Counted from the first letter of the stretch, positions 29,573 through 41,266 are shown. The stretch: 64,000 nucleotides of DNA from Variovorax boronicumulans (GCF_029892485.1 NZ_JARXVG010000008.1:1-64000); one strand, 5' to 3'. Numbers and translations: made by a program. Notes: a model not told the origin generated them from the sequence alone.

Positions 29573-29598
29573 TGTTTGTTCCTTTCGCAGGTGAGCCC

Positions 29599-32346
<2,748 letters not shown>

Positions 32347-32398
32347 ACCTGCCGGCCGGCGTGGCCGACCGGCCCCGGGAGTTGTTATTCAGAAGCTG

Positions 32399-34201
32399 AT
32401 GTTTGCAGCCGCGCACTATGCGGCATTCGTGGTCTTCGTCGTCGGTTGCTGGGGGTGGGGGCGCGGGTTGCTGGCGCGCCTGGCGCCGCCGCCGCGCCGC
32501 GATGCATGGCTCGAAGCGGCGGTCGCCGTCGCGCTTGGCGTGGGCCTCTTCATCTGCGCGTTCCAGGCGCTGGCGATCTTCGGCGTGTTCAAGCCCGGCG
32601 CCACGCTGGCGGTGATTGCTGCAGGCGTCGTGGTCGCTGCGCTGCAGTTGCCCTCGTGGCTGCGTGAGCGGCGTGCCCTGCGTGCGAGCACCCTCGCCAC
32701 GCCGTGGACCTACTTCGAGCGGATCGCCATGGTCGCGCTGGTGCTGGTCGCACTGCCTGCACTGGTCGCGCCGCTCGCGCCGCCGGCCGCCTTCGACGAG
32801 CTGATGTACCACCTGCCCTATGCGCGCGAAGTCGCGCAGCAGGGCTCGCTGGGCATCCACGAGTGGCTGCGCTACCCCTGGTTTCCGTACAACTACAACC
32901 TGCTCTACGCCGCCGCCCTGCAGGTGGGCGACGACGTGCTGCCGCACTTCCTGAACGCGCTGGCGGGCGGTCTCTCGGTGGTGATGATCTACCGCCTCGG
33001 CATGCTCCACGCCAACCGGCTGATCGCCTGCATCGGCGCGGCGATCTGGCTGGGGCTCGGCGACTATTCGAATGCGCTGATCGACATGGGCGTGGCGCTG
33101 TTTGTGCTCACGGCCTGCGTGTCGCTGTGGTGGTGGCGCGAGTCGCAGCCGGTGCACAGCGGCATGCGATGGCTGGGGCTTGCCGCCTTCTGCCTCGGCG
33201 TGGCCGCGGGCTCCAAGTACCAGGCGCTGGTCTTCATGCCGCTGGTGGCGCTCTTCGTCATGTGGCACGAGCGCCGGCCCAAGGCCTGGGCGCTGGCGCT
33301 GCTGTGCTTCCTGATTCCGTGCATCTACTGGTATGCGCGCAACGCCGTCATGACGGGCGACCCGTTCAACCCCATTGGTGCGCGGGTGTTCGGCTTCAGC
33401 GAATGGATTCCGGCCGACTACGTGCAGCAGCTGGCCGACGTGCGCGACCATGCGGAGATGCCGAACGCGCTGATCTGGTCCGTGTTCCTCGCGCCCTTCG
33501 GCGCCTTGTGGAAGCGCTCGGCCGCAGTGCGCGCTGCCGGCTGGTTCTGCTTCTATTCACTGGCCGTGTGGGTCGTGACTTCGCGCTACCCGCGGTATTT
33601 GACGGCCTCGTTCCCACTGCTCGCGATGACCGCGGCCATCGGCTGGCAGGTACTGTTCGGCTGGATCGCGGCGGGCGTGCGCCGGCTGTTCGGCATGAAG
33701 GCGGCCACCGCAGAAGGCGTGCCCGAGCTTACCAACCGGCGCAGCGCGGCCCGAATCGGCGACTGGGTCGTGGTGCTGCTGCTGGCGGTGCTGGCGGCGG
33801 TGTCCGTTCGTCAGACCGCGGGCAAGGTCGCGATGATCTCGCCCACGCCCGAGACCCGCGAAGCGTTCCTGCGCAAGCACGTGCCGGGCTACGCCGTGAT
33901 GGACTACCTGCGCCAGCATCCCACAGGCCGCGTCTACCAGATCGCGCTGAACGAGGCGATCTACTACGGCCCGAATCCGATCTGGGGCGACACGCTCGGC
34001 CCGTGGCGCTATGTCGACTTCTTGTTGCTGCCGCCCGGCGACATGGCGCGCAAGCTCGGCAAGCTGGGCTTCACCGCCATCGTGATGCCGGACCACCTGG
34101 CGCCGACGCTTGCGACCCGCCCCGGCTTCGACACCCACTTCGCCCCGCTGTTCGCGCAAGATGGCAGCCGGGCCTACCGCATCCTTCCCACCGCACCATG
34201 A
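32399..34201 (+). CDS. Multi-spanning membrane glycosyltransferase (GT39/ArnT-like)
   Basis: A 600-residue integral membrane protein with roughly ten or more hydrophobic helices. A periplasmic loop after the first helices contains AAFDELMYHLPYAREVAQQGS, which has the Asp/Glu pair expected in the GT-C fold of dolichyl/undecaprenyl-phosphate sugar transferases. A soluble C-terminal part follows (from about residue 480). The stop overlaps the next start (ATGA). With the GT2 and GtrA genes it forms a three-gene unit that likely makes, flips and transfers a lipid-linked sugar to an envelope acceptor. The acceptor is unknown. Confidence 0.75.
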   Translation: MFAAAHYAAFVVFVVGCWGWGRGLLARLAPPPRRDAWLEAAVAVALGVGLFICAFQALAIFGVFKPGATLAVIAAGVVVAALQLPSWLRERRALRASTLATPWTYFERIAMVALVLVALPALVAPLAPPAAFDELMYHLPYAREVAQQGSLGIHEWLRYPWFPYNYNLLYAAALQVGDDVLPHFLNALAGGLSVVMIYRLGMLHANRLIACIGAAIWLGLGDYSNALIDMGVALFVLTACVSLWWWRESQPVHSGMRWLGLAAFCLGVAAGSKYQALVFMPLVALFVMWHERRPKAWALALLCFLIPCIYWYARNAVMTGDPFNPIGARVFGFSEWIPADYVQQLADVRDHAEMPNALIWSVFLAPFGALWKRSAAVRAAGWFCFYSLAVWVVTSRYPRYLTASFPLLAMTAAIGWQVLFGWIAAGVRRLFGMKAATAEGVPELTNRRSAARIGDWVVVLLLAVLAAVSVRQTAGKVAMISPTPETREAFLRKHVPGYAVMDYLRQHPTGRVYQIALNEAIYYGPNPIWGDTLGPWRYVDFLLLPPGDMARKLGKLGFTAIVMPDHLAPTLATRPGFDTHFAPLFAQDGSRAYRILPTAP

Positions 34202-35184
34202 CCGACGCCGACGATGACACCGTGAGCCGACGAAGAAGCGCCGCACCGCGCATTGCCGCGGTCATTCCGTGCTTCAACGAAGCGCTGGCCGTTCGCCAGG
34301 TGGTCGAGGGATTCCGCGCCTCCCTGCCTGCCGGCGCGGAGATCCACGTGTTCGACAACAACTCGACCGACGACACGGCCGCCGTCGCGCGCGCGGCCGG
34401 CGCCATCGTCACGCACGTGGCGGCGCCCGGCAAGGGCAATGTGGTGCGGCGCATGTTCGCCGACGTGGAGGCCGACATCTACGTGATGGTCGATGGAGAC
34501 GCCACCTACGAAACCGCCGCGGCGCCCCGCCTGATCCAGCGGCTGATCGACGGCAACCTCGACATGGTGGTGGGCAACCGCATCGATGACGGGCAGAACG
34601 CGCTCACCTACCGTGCCGGCCATCGCCTGGGCAACCGCATGCTCACGGGCGCCGTGGTGCAGCTGTTCGGCGGCGGCCTGACCGACATGCTCTCGGGCTA
34701 CCGCGTGTTCTCGCGGCGCTATGCGAAGTCGTTCCCGGCGCTGTCGCGCGGCTTCGAGATCGAGACCGAGCTCACCGTGCACGCGCTGGAGCTGCGCATG
34801 CCCTGGGCCGAGGAAAGCACCGCCTACAGCACGCGCCCCGAAGGCTCGCACAGCAAGCTGTCGACCTACCGCGACGGCTGGCGCATCCTCAAGACCATCT
34901 GCAAGCTCTTCGTGAGCGAGCGGCCGCTGCAGTTCTTCTCAATCATCGCGGCGCTGCTCGCGGCGGGCGCGATCGCGCTGGTCGTTCCGCTCGTTGTCAC
35001 CTACATGCACACCGGCCTGGTGCCGCGGCTCCCCACGGCCGTGCTGGCCACCGGCGCGATGCTGGGCGCGATGCTGTCGATGGTGTGCGGCGTGGTGATG
35101 CACGCCGTGACACTTGGACGCAGGGAGGCCAAGCGGCTGCGCTACCTGGCGATTCCGGGCGTGCGCAACTGCACCTCGAAATGA
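34198..35184 (+). CDS. Family 2 glycosyltransferase, polyprenyl-phosphate sugar synthase type
   Basis: A 328-residue enzyme with an N-terminal GT-A domain (AVIPCFNEALAV, nucleotide-binding DNNSTDDT, and the acceptor/metal DGDATYE, about residues 20-110) and a C-terminal part with two hydrophobic helices (about 240-300). This is the DPM1/GtrB-like layout, which attaches a sugar from a nucleotide donor to undecaprenyl phosphate on the cytoplasmic face. Start and stop overlap its neighbours as ATGA on both sides, so the three genes are probably translationally coupled. Confidence 0.85.
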   Translation: MTDADDDTVSRRRSAAPRIAAVIPCFNEALAVRQVVEGFRASLPAGAEIHVFDNNSTDDTAAVARAAGAIVTHVAAPGKGNVVRRMFADVEADIYVMVDGDATYETAAAPRLIQRLIDGNLDMVVGNRIDDGQNALTYRAGHRLGNRMLTGAVVQLFGGGLTDMLSGYRVFSRRYAKSFPALSRGFEIETELTVHALELRMPWAEESTAYSTRPEGSHSKLSTYRDGWRILKTICKLFVSERPLQFFSIIAALLAAGAIALVVPLVVTYMHTGLVPRLPTAVLATGAMLGAMLSMVCGVVMHAVTLGRREAKRLRYLAIPGVRNCTSK

Positions 35185-35570
35185 AGCTCGGGCGGGAGTT
35201 CCTGTCGTTCGCCGTGGTCGGCGCGGCGGGCTTCGTGGTCGATGTGGCGGTGCTGTACCTGCTGGCACCAGTGTTGGGCTGGTATGGCGCGCGGGCGCTG
35301 TCTTTTCTCGCGGCTGCCACGGCCACCTGGGCGCTGAACCGGCGCTACACATTCAGCGCGCGAAGCGCCAACGACTCCGTGCTGCGCGAATACCTCGGCT
35401 ATCTCGTGACGATGCTGGGCGGCGCCGTCGTCAACTACGGTGCCTATGTGCTGGTGCTGCATTGGGTCACGGGTGCCTGGGCGCCGGCTGCGGGCGTGGC
35501 GCTGGGAAGCTGCGCGGGGCTGGTCGTGAACTTCCTGTCGGCGCGCTACCTGGTGTTTCGCGCGAAGTAG
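35181..35570 (+). CDS. GtrA-family membrane protein (putative lipid-linked sugar flippase)
   Basis: A 129-residue protein with four hydrophobic helices and the GtrA pattern FAVVGAAGFVVDVAVLYLL...LNRRYTF...NFLSARYLVF. GtrA proteins are thought to translocate undecaprenyl-phosphate-linked sugar across the inner membrane. The ATG overlaps the GT2 stop (ATGA). It closes the three-gene glycosylation operon, and a REP element follows six bases after the stop. Confidence 0.9.
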   Translation: MKLGREFLSFAVVGAAGFVVDVAVLYLLAPVLGWYGARALSFLAAATATWALNRRYTFSARSANDSVLREYLGYLVTMLGGAVVNYGAYVLVLHWVTGAWAPAAGVALGSCAGLVVNFLSARYLVFRAK

Positions 35571-35575
35571 CTGTC

Positions 35576-35682
35576 TTGCTCCCTCCCCTTCCGGGGGAGG
35601 GCTGGGGTGGGGGCATGCGGCGCATCCATCGGGCACTCTGCCCGCCCCCATCCCGACCTTCCCCCAGAAGGGGAAGGAGAAA
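35576..35682. repeat. REP-like palindromic element, type A, copy 2
   Basis: The left arm has TTGCTCCCTCCCCTTCCGGG and TGGGGTGGGGGC. The right arm has GCCCCCATCCC and TTCCCCCAGAAGGGGAAGGA. It fills most of the 127-bp gap between the convergent gtrA and enamidase genes, where it may also help end transcription. Confidence 0.85.
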
Positions 35683-35697
35683 AAGAGGCGCTGGCGC

Positions 35698-36897
35698 TCA
35701 GTGCGCGCCCGACTCCACCACTGGAATCTCCGTCGCAGGCGGCGTATTGCGGCTGCGGCCGCAGCGCACGATGCCGTCGATCATCACCATGCCCACGCCC
35801 GGGATGTCGCCCAACTGCACGCTCTCGAGCAGGCCCGGTGCGGGCGAATGCTGCGCGCGGTCCATGAAGACGAAGTCGGCATCGCGGCCCACCTCGATCA
35901 GCCCGCAGTTGAGTTTGCGGATCTTTGCCGTGTTGCCCGTCGCGAAGCAGAACACCAGCTCGGCCGGGATGTTCGCGATGGACGACAGCATCGCCACCAT
36001 GCGAAGGATGCCCAGCGGCTGCACGCCCGAGCCCGCGGGCCCGTCGGTGCCCAGGATCACGCGGTGCGGGCACTTGAGTTCCAGCGCCGCCTTGGCCGCG
36101 GCGATGGCGACCTTCTCGTTGCCGTTGTGCACGATCTCGATGGCGCGCGTGCTCTTCTCGCACAGCTCGCACACATGCGCCTCGGGCAGCGAGGTGTGGC
36201 CGCCGTTGATGTGGCCGATGATGTCGGCGTCGGCCTCGAGCACCACGTCCTTGTCGATCAGGCCCGAGCCGGGGATCGACGGGCCGCCCGTGTGGATCGT
36301 GCTCTGGATGCCGTACTTGCGTGCCCACGCCACCATTTCCTTGGCCTCGTAGCCGGCCTTCACCGAGCCCAGGCCCACTTCGCCCAGGAGTCCCACGCCG
36401 GCCTCGGCGAGCTCCTTGAAGTCGCTCTCGACCATGCCCTTCTCGATGACCGGTGCGCCCGCCAGCACCTTCACGCCACCGGGACGAAAGTTGTCGAAGG
36501 CCCGCTGCGCGGTGATGGCCAATGCCTTCAGGCCGACGATGTCCTTGGGGCGCCCCGGCAGGTGCACTTCGCCCGCCGAGATCATGGTGGTCACGCCGCC
36601 GTGCATCGTCGAATCGATCCAGCCGATCTGGCCCTGGCGCGGCGTCCAGTCGCCGAACACCGGGTGCACGTGGCTGTCGATGAGGCCGGGCGCGACGCAG
36701 GTTTTCTTCGCGTCGATGACGGTCTTCGCGCCTTCGAGGTCGCAGTCCTTTTCCTTGCCGACCGCGACGATCAGGCCGTCGTTCACCACGATGGTGTCGG
36801 CGTCCAGGATGGGCTTGTCGATGTCGCCCGAGAGCAGAAGCCCGATGTTCTTTATGACGACCTTGCCCGACTTTGCGCCGGCTGCGATTTCTGCCAT
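35698..36897 (-). CDS. Enamidase (6-oxo-tetrahydronicotinate hydrolase), amidohydrolase superfamily
   Basis: A 399-residue metal-dependent amidohydrolase. In the Eubacterium barkeri pathway enamidase opens 1,4,5,6-tetrahydro-6-oxonicotinate to 2-formylglutarate and ammonia. The features match that enzyme rather than general dihydropyrimidinases: VIKNIGLLLSGDIDKPIL at the N-terminus, metal ligands DSHVHP, the HGGVTTMISAGEVHLPGRPKD block, IHTGGPSIPGS, GHINGGH, GTDGP, and RSRNTPPAT at the C-terminus. It is on the minus strand after the TetR and reductase genes, and its start overlaps the TetR gene by 46 bp. It most likely works on the product of the reductase encoded at 38718. Confidence 0.88.
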   Translation of the reverse strand: MAEIAAGAKSGKVVIKNIGLLLSGDIDKPILDADTIVVNDGLIVAVGKEKDCDLEGAKTVIDAKKTCVAPGLIDSHVHPVFGDWTPRQGQIGWIDSTMHGGVTTMISAGEVHLPGRPKDIVGLKALAITAQRAFDNFRPGGVKVLAGAPVIEKGMVESDFKELAEAGVGLLGEVGLGSVKAGYEAKEMVAWARKYGIQSTIHTGGPSIPGSGLIDKDVVLEADADIIGHINGGHTSLPEAHVCELCEKSTRAIEIVHNGNEKVAIAAAKAALELKCPHRVILGTDGPAGSGVQPLGILRMVAMLSSIANIPAELVFCFATGNTAKIRKLNCGLIEVGRDADFVFMDRAQHSPAPGLLESVQLGDIPGVGMVMIDGIVRCGRSRNTPPATEIPVVESGAH

Positions 36898-37610
36898 TTC
36901 GTGGTGTCCTCGTCGTGGGGTGGGGTGTTGTCTTGCAGGTCGTCCGCGCGCACGGTGCGCAGCACGGTCTCGATCACGAAGTCTTCCCAGTGCGTGACCG
37001 CCTCGGGCGACTCCAGCGGCTCGCCGAGGAAGGCGGTGAGCGTGTGCCGGTTGGAGGTATAGAAATAGCCGGTGGACGCGATCAGCAAGTAGATGTCGCG
37101 CGCCACGAGGTCCTTGCGGAACAGGCCCTGCGCAGAACCGCTGGCCAGGATCTCCGCAATGATCGCCACCGCCCGCGACGAGTACTCGCGTGCCCGCAGC
37201 GACTTGGAGATGTGCCGGCCCTTGTGCAGGTTCTCGGTGTTCAGCAGCGTCACGAACTCGGGGTTCTTGCGGTAGTAGCCGAGCACGAAGCGGATGACTT
37301 CGGTGAGCGCTTCCACGGGGCGGCTGGCATCGAGCGCAATGGCGGCCTCGGCATCGTCCATGCGCTGGTAGATGCCTTCGAGCACCGCAATGAAGAGGCC
37401 TTCCTTGCTGCCGAAGTAGTAGTAGATCATCCGGTCGTACGACTTGGCGGCCTTGGAGATCTTCTCCACGCTGCCGCCGTCGTAGCCGTATCTGGCGAAC
37501 ACCTTGGTCGCCGACTTCAGGATGCTGTCGCGCGTGGCCTGCGCCGCGGCCTCGCGCACGCCGGTGCGGCGCTGGGGCTTGGACTTCGATGCGGTGCGGC
37601 TGTCGGCCAT
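36852..37610 (-). CDS. TetR-family transcriptional regulator
   Basis: A 252-residue regulator. The N-terminal HTH is RDSILKSATKVFARYGYDGGSVEKISKAAKSYDRMIYYYFGSKE with a typical TetR recognition helix, and the C-terminal ligand domain is helical. The last ~15 codons overlap the enamidase gene. As the only regulator in the cluster, it probably binds the paired palindromes at 38566-38620 between the two divergent arms and responds to the heterocyclic substrate (inference). The C-terminal tail beyond about residue 225 is polar and probably disordered. Confidence 0.88.
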   Translation of the reverse strand: MADSRTASKSKPQRRTGVREAAAQATRDSILKSATKVFARYGYDGGSVEKISKAAKSYDRMIYYYFGSKEGLFIAVLEGIYQRMDDAEAAIALDASRPVEALTEVIRFVLGYYRKNPEFVTLLNTENLHKGRHISKSLRAREYSSRAVAIIAEILASGSAQGLFRKDLVARDIYLLIASTGYFYTSNRHTLTAFLGEPLESPEAVTHWEDFVIETVLRTVRADDLQDNTPPHDEDTTKWQKSQPAQSRARSS

Positions 37611-37631
37611 CGTGCGCGCGGCGTCTCGGGC

Positions 37632-38405
37632 TTACTTTTCCGCGAAGGCGCGTTCGACGACAAAGTCGCCGGGCGTGCTCGTGTTGCCTTCCTTGAAGCC
37701 GCGCTTCTCCAGGATGTGCTTCAGGTCCACCAGCAGGCCAGGGCTGCCGCACAGCATGACGCGGTCTTCCTCGACATTGAGCGGCGGCAGGCCCAGGTCG
37801 TCGGTGAGCTTGTTGCTCTCGATCAGGTCGGTGATGCGGCCCTGGTTGCGGAACTCCTCGCGCGTGACGGTCGGGTAGTAGAGCAACTGCTTGGCGATCA
37901 TCTCGCCCAGGATCTCGTGCTTGGGCAGGTGGTCGGTCACGAGGTCGTGATAGGCCAGCTCGTCGACCTGGCGCACGCCGTGCACCAGGATGACCTGCTC
38001 GAACTTCTCGTAGGTCTCCGGGTCGCGGATGATGCTCATGAACGGTGCGAGGCCGGTGCCCGTGCCGAACAGGTAGAGGCGCTTGGCGGGCAGCGTGTAG
38101 TCGATGAGCAGCGTGCCGGTGGGCTTGCGGCCCACGATGATGGTGTCGCCCACCTGGATGTGCTGCAGCTTCGAGGTGAGCGGGCCTTCTTCCACCTTGA
38201 TGCTCAGGAACTCGAGGTGCTCCTCGTAGTTCGGGCTCACGATGCTGTAGGCGCGCAGCAGGGGCTTGTTGTTGACCTTCAGGCCGATCATCGTGAAATG
38301 ACCGTTCGAGAAGCGCAACGCCGGGTCGCGCGTGGTGGTGAAGGTGAACAGGCGGTCGGTCCAGTGGTGGACGCTCAGGACGCGTTCTTCGCTGAATGCA
38401 CTCAT
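37632..38405 (-). CDS. fpr: Ferredoxin/flavodoxin-NADP+ reductase
   Basis: A 257-residue FAD enzyme passing electrons between NADPH and ferredoxin or flavodoxin. It has the FAD-binding RAYSIVSP motif, an NADP-binding GTGTGLAPFMSI, and the C-terminal CGSPGLL and FVVERAFAEK with the short tail typical of bacterial Fpr. It is the first gene of the minus-strand arm with TetR and enamidase. Its place here suggests it supplies reduced ferredoxin to the 6-hydroxynicotinate reductase encoded divergently. Variovorax-type genomes may also use it as a general Fpr. Confidence 0.9.
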   Translation of the reverse strand: MSAFSEERVLSVHHWTDRLFTFTTTRDPALRFSNGHFTMIGLKVNNKPLLRAYSIVSPNYEEHLEFLSIKVEEGPLTSKLQHIQVGDTIIVGRKPTGTLLIDYTLPAKRLYLFGTGTGLAPFMSIIRDPETYEKFEQVILVHGVRQVDELAYHDLVTDHLPKHEILGEMIAKQLLYYPTVTREEFRNQGRITDLIESNKLTDDLGLPPLNVEEDRVMLCGSPGLLVDLKHILEKRGFKEGNTSTPGDFVVERAFAEK

Positions 38406-38717
38406 ACGGAACTCAAGTGTTGGTTGGAAACAGGAAACAGGGAGCCGGGATGCTCGCCAGCAGGGCGGCGGCCGTCAACCGGCTCCAGCTCGCCAATTGT
38501 CGTTGGTCGGAAAAACCCCGATAAATCCCACGAGAAAACACCATTGCAAGCATCGGACCTGTTTGCTACATTGATCTTCAATGTAGTGAATGCAACATGA
38601 AAGTGTAGGGAATGCTACACAAACGGCAGGCGACGCACAAGCGGGCAGACGGCACGTTTGTTGCAAACCCCACCGGACCGGGTTGCCCATACACATACCG
38701 CCCACGAGATCGCCCCG
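38406..38717. promoter_or_regulatory. Divergent promoter region with two palindromic operators
   Basis: The 312-bp gap between the reductase genes contains two strong inverted repeats. Site 1 (38566-38586) has arms CTACATTGA and TCAATGTAG around TCT. Site 2 (38603-38620) has arms GTGTAG and CTACAC around GGAATG. Both use TGTAG half-sites, and their centres are 35-36 bp apart. Local A/T content is raised. They are the best candidates for the TetR regulator encoded at 36852. No other feature was recognised in the gap. Confidence 0.72.
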
Positions 38718-40343
38718 ATGACCGAACACACCAAGACAGACGGATTGCCCGGCATGGACATGCCGGTGGTCGCCGAAGCCGGCGCCAGCGCCTTCGGCAA
38801 GGCGCCGCCGCGCAACGAGAAGATGAGCACCGCCAAGGTCGAGTGCAACGCCTGCCCGGTGCTGTGCCAGATCTCCGACGGCCGCACCGGCGCCTGCGAC
38901 CGCTATGCGAACCGCGAAGGCGTGCTGGTGCGCGTGGACCCCGTGGTGCTGCTGCGCCGAGAGATCGCGAGCGAGGCGCCCACGCTGGTGCCCTTCGATC
39001 GCCCGGCCGCTGAAAAGAGCGAAGTGATCGAAGCGGGCGCCCCCGACTGGAACGGCGACCTGCTGCATGCCGACGAAGTCTTCGTCACCGGCGTCGGCTC
39101 GTCCACCACGTACCCCGACTACAAACCCGCCCCCTTCATCGTGGCTTCCAAGGCCCAGGGCGTGGACATGGTCACCGTCGTCACCGAAGGCATCTTCAGC
39201 TACTGCAGCTTCAAGGTGAAGATCGACACCGACCGCTTCCTCGGCTCCGAGCAGGCCAACGTGCGCTACCGCGGCGAGGTCGTGGGCCATGTCACGACGG
39301 CTGAATATGGCTCGCAGATGCTGTCCCTGGGCGGCGTGCACCACCTCACCGGCGGCAGCAAGAAGGAAGGCCGCATGACGGCCGAGCTCATGCAGTTCCT
39401 GGGCAACAAGAAGGCCGTGGAGTGCACCATCGACGGCGGCTCCACCCTCGTGATCCAGGCGGGCAAGGCGCCCATCGTCAACGGGGTGGAAGAGCAGCGC
39501 ATGCGCGTGGGTTGCGGCTCCGCTGCGGTCGGCATCTTCGCGCGCCAGTTCGCGGGCGTGGCCGACGAGGTGGTGGTGGTCGACGACCACATCACCGGCG
39601 TGCTCACCGAGCACCAGGCCGGCCGGTGCCTGGACATGGCGCCCTCGGGCATCCAGATGCTGGGGCGCAAGTCCACGCCGGGGCGCTACTTCCAGGTGGC
39701 GAACCCGGGCAACGGCTGGGGCGGCACCGACATCGCCGATCCGCTCGCGATCATCGAAGGCTGGGAAGAGGGCGTCGCGCGCCCGGGCCTGCGATTGCTC
39801 ATGACCTCGACCACCGGCGAACACGCGCAGTGGTACGTGCTCGACGACGCACTGAAGCCCGTCGAGCAGGCAATGCCCGCCGAAGTGAAGCGCATCGTCG
39901 ACCGCATTGGCGAGAACTGCGAACCCTCGCTGTGCACCGTGCTGTTCCTCGGCGGCGCTGGTGGCAGCTTGCGTGCCGGTGTCACCGAAAACCCGGTGCT
40001 GCTGACGCGTGCCATCAAGCGCGCGCTGGTCAACGTCACCTGCGGCGGTGCGCCTGCCTATGTGTGGCCTGGCGGCGGCATCACCGTGATGGCCGATGTC
40101 ATGCGCATGCCCGACAACAGCTTCGGCACCGTGCCCACGCCGGCCATCGTCGCGCCCATCGAGTTCAGCATGCGGCGCGACGACTACGAAGCGCTCGGCG
40201 GTCACATGGAACACATCTTCTCGCTCGAGCAGGCGCTCGCGCGCGGTGCATGGCAGGAAGACGGTGCGCCGCTTGCACGTCAATGGCTCGTCATGGACGA
40301 CGCCAACCCGTGGCCGCTCGGCCACGCACCCATGCTGGGCTGA
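38718..40343 (+). CDS. hnr: 6-hydroxynicotinate reductase
   Basis: A 541-residue Fe-S protein homologous to the reductase of the nicotinate fermentation pathway, which reduces 6-hydroxynicotinate to 1,4,5,6-tetrahydro-6-oxonicotinate with reduced ferredoxin. The N-terminal cysteine cluster CNACPVLCQISDGRTGACDR (Cys43, 46, 50, 60) can hold a 4Fe-4S centre. The remainder is Gly-rich alpha/beta, with GCGSAAVGIFARQ and the LGGAGGSLRAG segment. The ATG at 38718 is preferred over an upstream TTG. It leads the plus-strand arm of the cluster, facing the reductase that could feed it electrons. Confidence 0.85.
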   Translation: MTEHTKTDGLPGMDMPVVAEAGASAFGKAPPRNEKMSTAKVECNACPVLCQISDGRTGACDRYANREGVLVRVDPVVLLRREIASEAPTLVPFDRPAAEKSEVIEAGAPDWNGDLLHADEVFVTGVGSSTTYPDYKPAPFIVASKAQGVDMVTVVTEGIFSYCSFKVKIDTDRFLGSEQANVRYRGEVVGHVTTAEYGSQMLSLGGVHHLTGGSKKEGRMTAELMQFLGNKKAVECTIDGGSTLVIQAGKAPIVNGVEEQRMRVGCGSAAVGIFARQFAGVADEVVVVDDHITGVLTEHQAGRCLDMAPSGIQMLGRKSTPGRYFQVANPGNGWGGTDIADPLAIIEGWEEGVARPGLRLLMTSTTGEHAQWYVLDDALKPVEQAMPAEVKRIVDRIGENCEPSLCTVLFLGGAGGSLRAGVTENPVLLTRAIKRALVNVTCGGAPAYVWPGGGITVMADVMRMPDNSFGTVPTPAIVAPIEFSMRRDDYEALGGHMEHIFSLEQALARGAWQEDGAPLARQWLVMDDANPWPLGHAPMLG

Positions 40344-40346
40344 ACC

Positions 40347-41246
40347 ATGTCAGCCCAACGCAGCCCGCTCGACGGGCGCTGGCACTTCAACCACGGCCCG
40401 ATCGACATCGTGGCCGAGGCGCACGGCGATCCGTACGCCGTCGCGGCCGCGCACGACGCGGCGTGGGCGCGCTTTGGCCATGTGCTCGACGAACTGGTGC
40501 GCGAGCTGCCGCTCCTGCGTTTGCCGGTGACCGACAAGATGCGCCCGCGCGGCGTCGTCGGCCAGCGCATGTGGGACGCCTGCGCAGCGTTCTCGCCGAT
40601 GTTCATCACGCCGATGGCGTCCGTGGCCGGCGCGGTAGCGCAGGAGTTGATCGCGTTCTACGACCGCCCCGGCATCGAGCGCGCCTGGATCAACAACGGC
40701 GGCGACATCGCGCTGCATCTCGCCCCCGGCCACTCGGCGCGCGTGGGCGTGTTCGCCGACATCGCGCGCTTCGACTGGCAAGACAACGGCATCCTCACCA
40801 CCGACGGCCAGTTCGAACTGCACGCCGGCCAACCCGTGCGTGGCGTCGCCACCAGCGGCTGGCGCGGGCGCAGTTTCTCGCTGGGCATTGCCGACAGCGT
40901 GACGGTCCTGGCCGCCACGGCAGCACAGGCCGATGCAGCGGCGACAGTGATCGCCAACGCCGTCGACGTCGACGACGGCCTCATCCGGCGCAGGCCCGCC
41001 AGCGAATGCAAGGACGACAGCGACCTGGGCGACACCCCGGTCACCGTCGACGTGCCGCCGCTTGCACCATCGCAGGTGAAAAGCGCACTCGATACGGGCG
41101 CGATCTGCGCCAAGGTCCTGCAAAAAGGGGGGCTCGTCTGGGCCGTTCTAATCGTTTGTCAGGGGCAGTTCCGACTTGTCGAGCCCTTATGCTCGAAGCC
41201 GCTGCAGACCGTGCTGCCGAAAACGGTTGGTTCAGTATTTGCTTAA
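40347..41246 (+). CDS. UPF0280-family protein (ApbE superfamily), function unknown
   Basis: A 299-residue protein of the uncharacterised UPF0280 group, distantly related to the flavin transferase ApbE. It keeps an ApbE-like core, MASVAGAVAQEL and NNGGDIAL (about residues 93-120), and ends with VCQGQFRLVEP plus ~20 extra residues. It begins three bases after the 6-hydroxynicotinate reductase stop, so the two are probably co-translated. A role in loading or maintaining a flavin or Fe-S cofactor of that reductase is possible, but this is inference. A direct catalytic step is equally open. Confidence 0.78.
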   Translation: MSAQRSPLDGRWHFNHGPIDIVAEAHGDPYAVAAAHDAAWARFGHVLDELVRELPLLRLPVTDKMRPRGVVGQRMWDACAAFSPMFITPMASVAGAVAQELIAFYDRPGIERAWINNGGDIALHLAPGHSARVGVFADIARFDWQDNGILTTDGQFELHAGQPVRGVATSGWRGRSFSLGIADSVTVLAATAAQADAAATVIANAVDVDDGLIRRRPASECKDDSDLGDTPVTVDVPPLAPSQVKSALDTGAICAKVLQKGGLVWAVLIVCQGQFRLVEPLCSKPLQTVLPKTVGSVFA

Positions 41247-41266
41247 CGAAAGCAAGGTTCTTTTTC

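Noticed and set aside
29376..29598. A cobalamin riboswitch before metH
   Set aside because: No B12-box (GCCACTG-like) is visible. The leader instead fits the SAH class in full.
36895..36897. A pseudogene reading of the enamidase gene because it overlaps TetR
   Set aside because: The 46-bp overlap is in different frames with both proteins complete. It is a normal compact-operon overlap.
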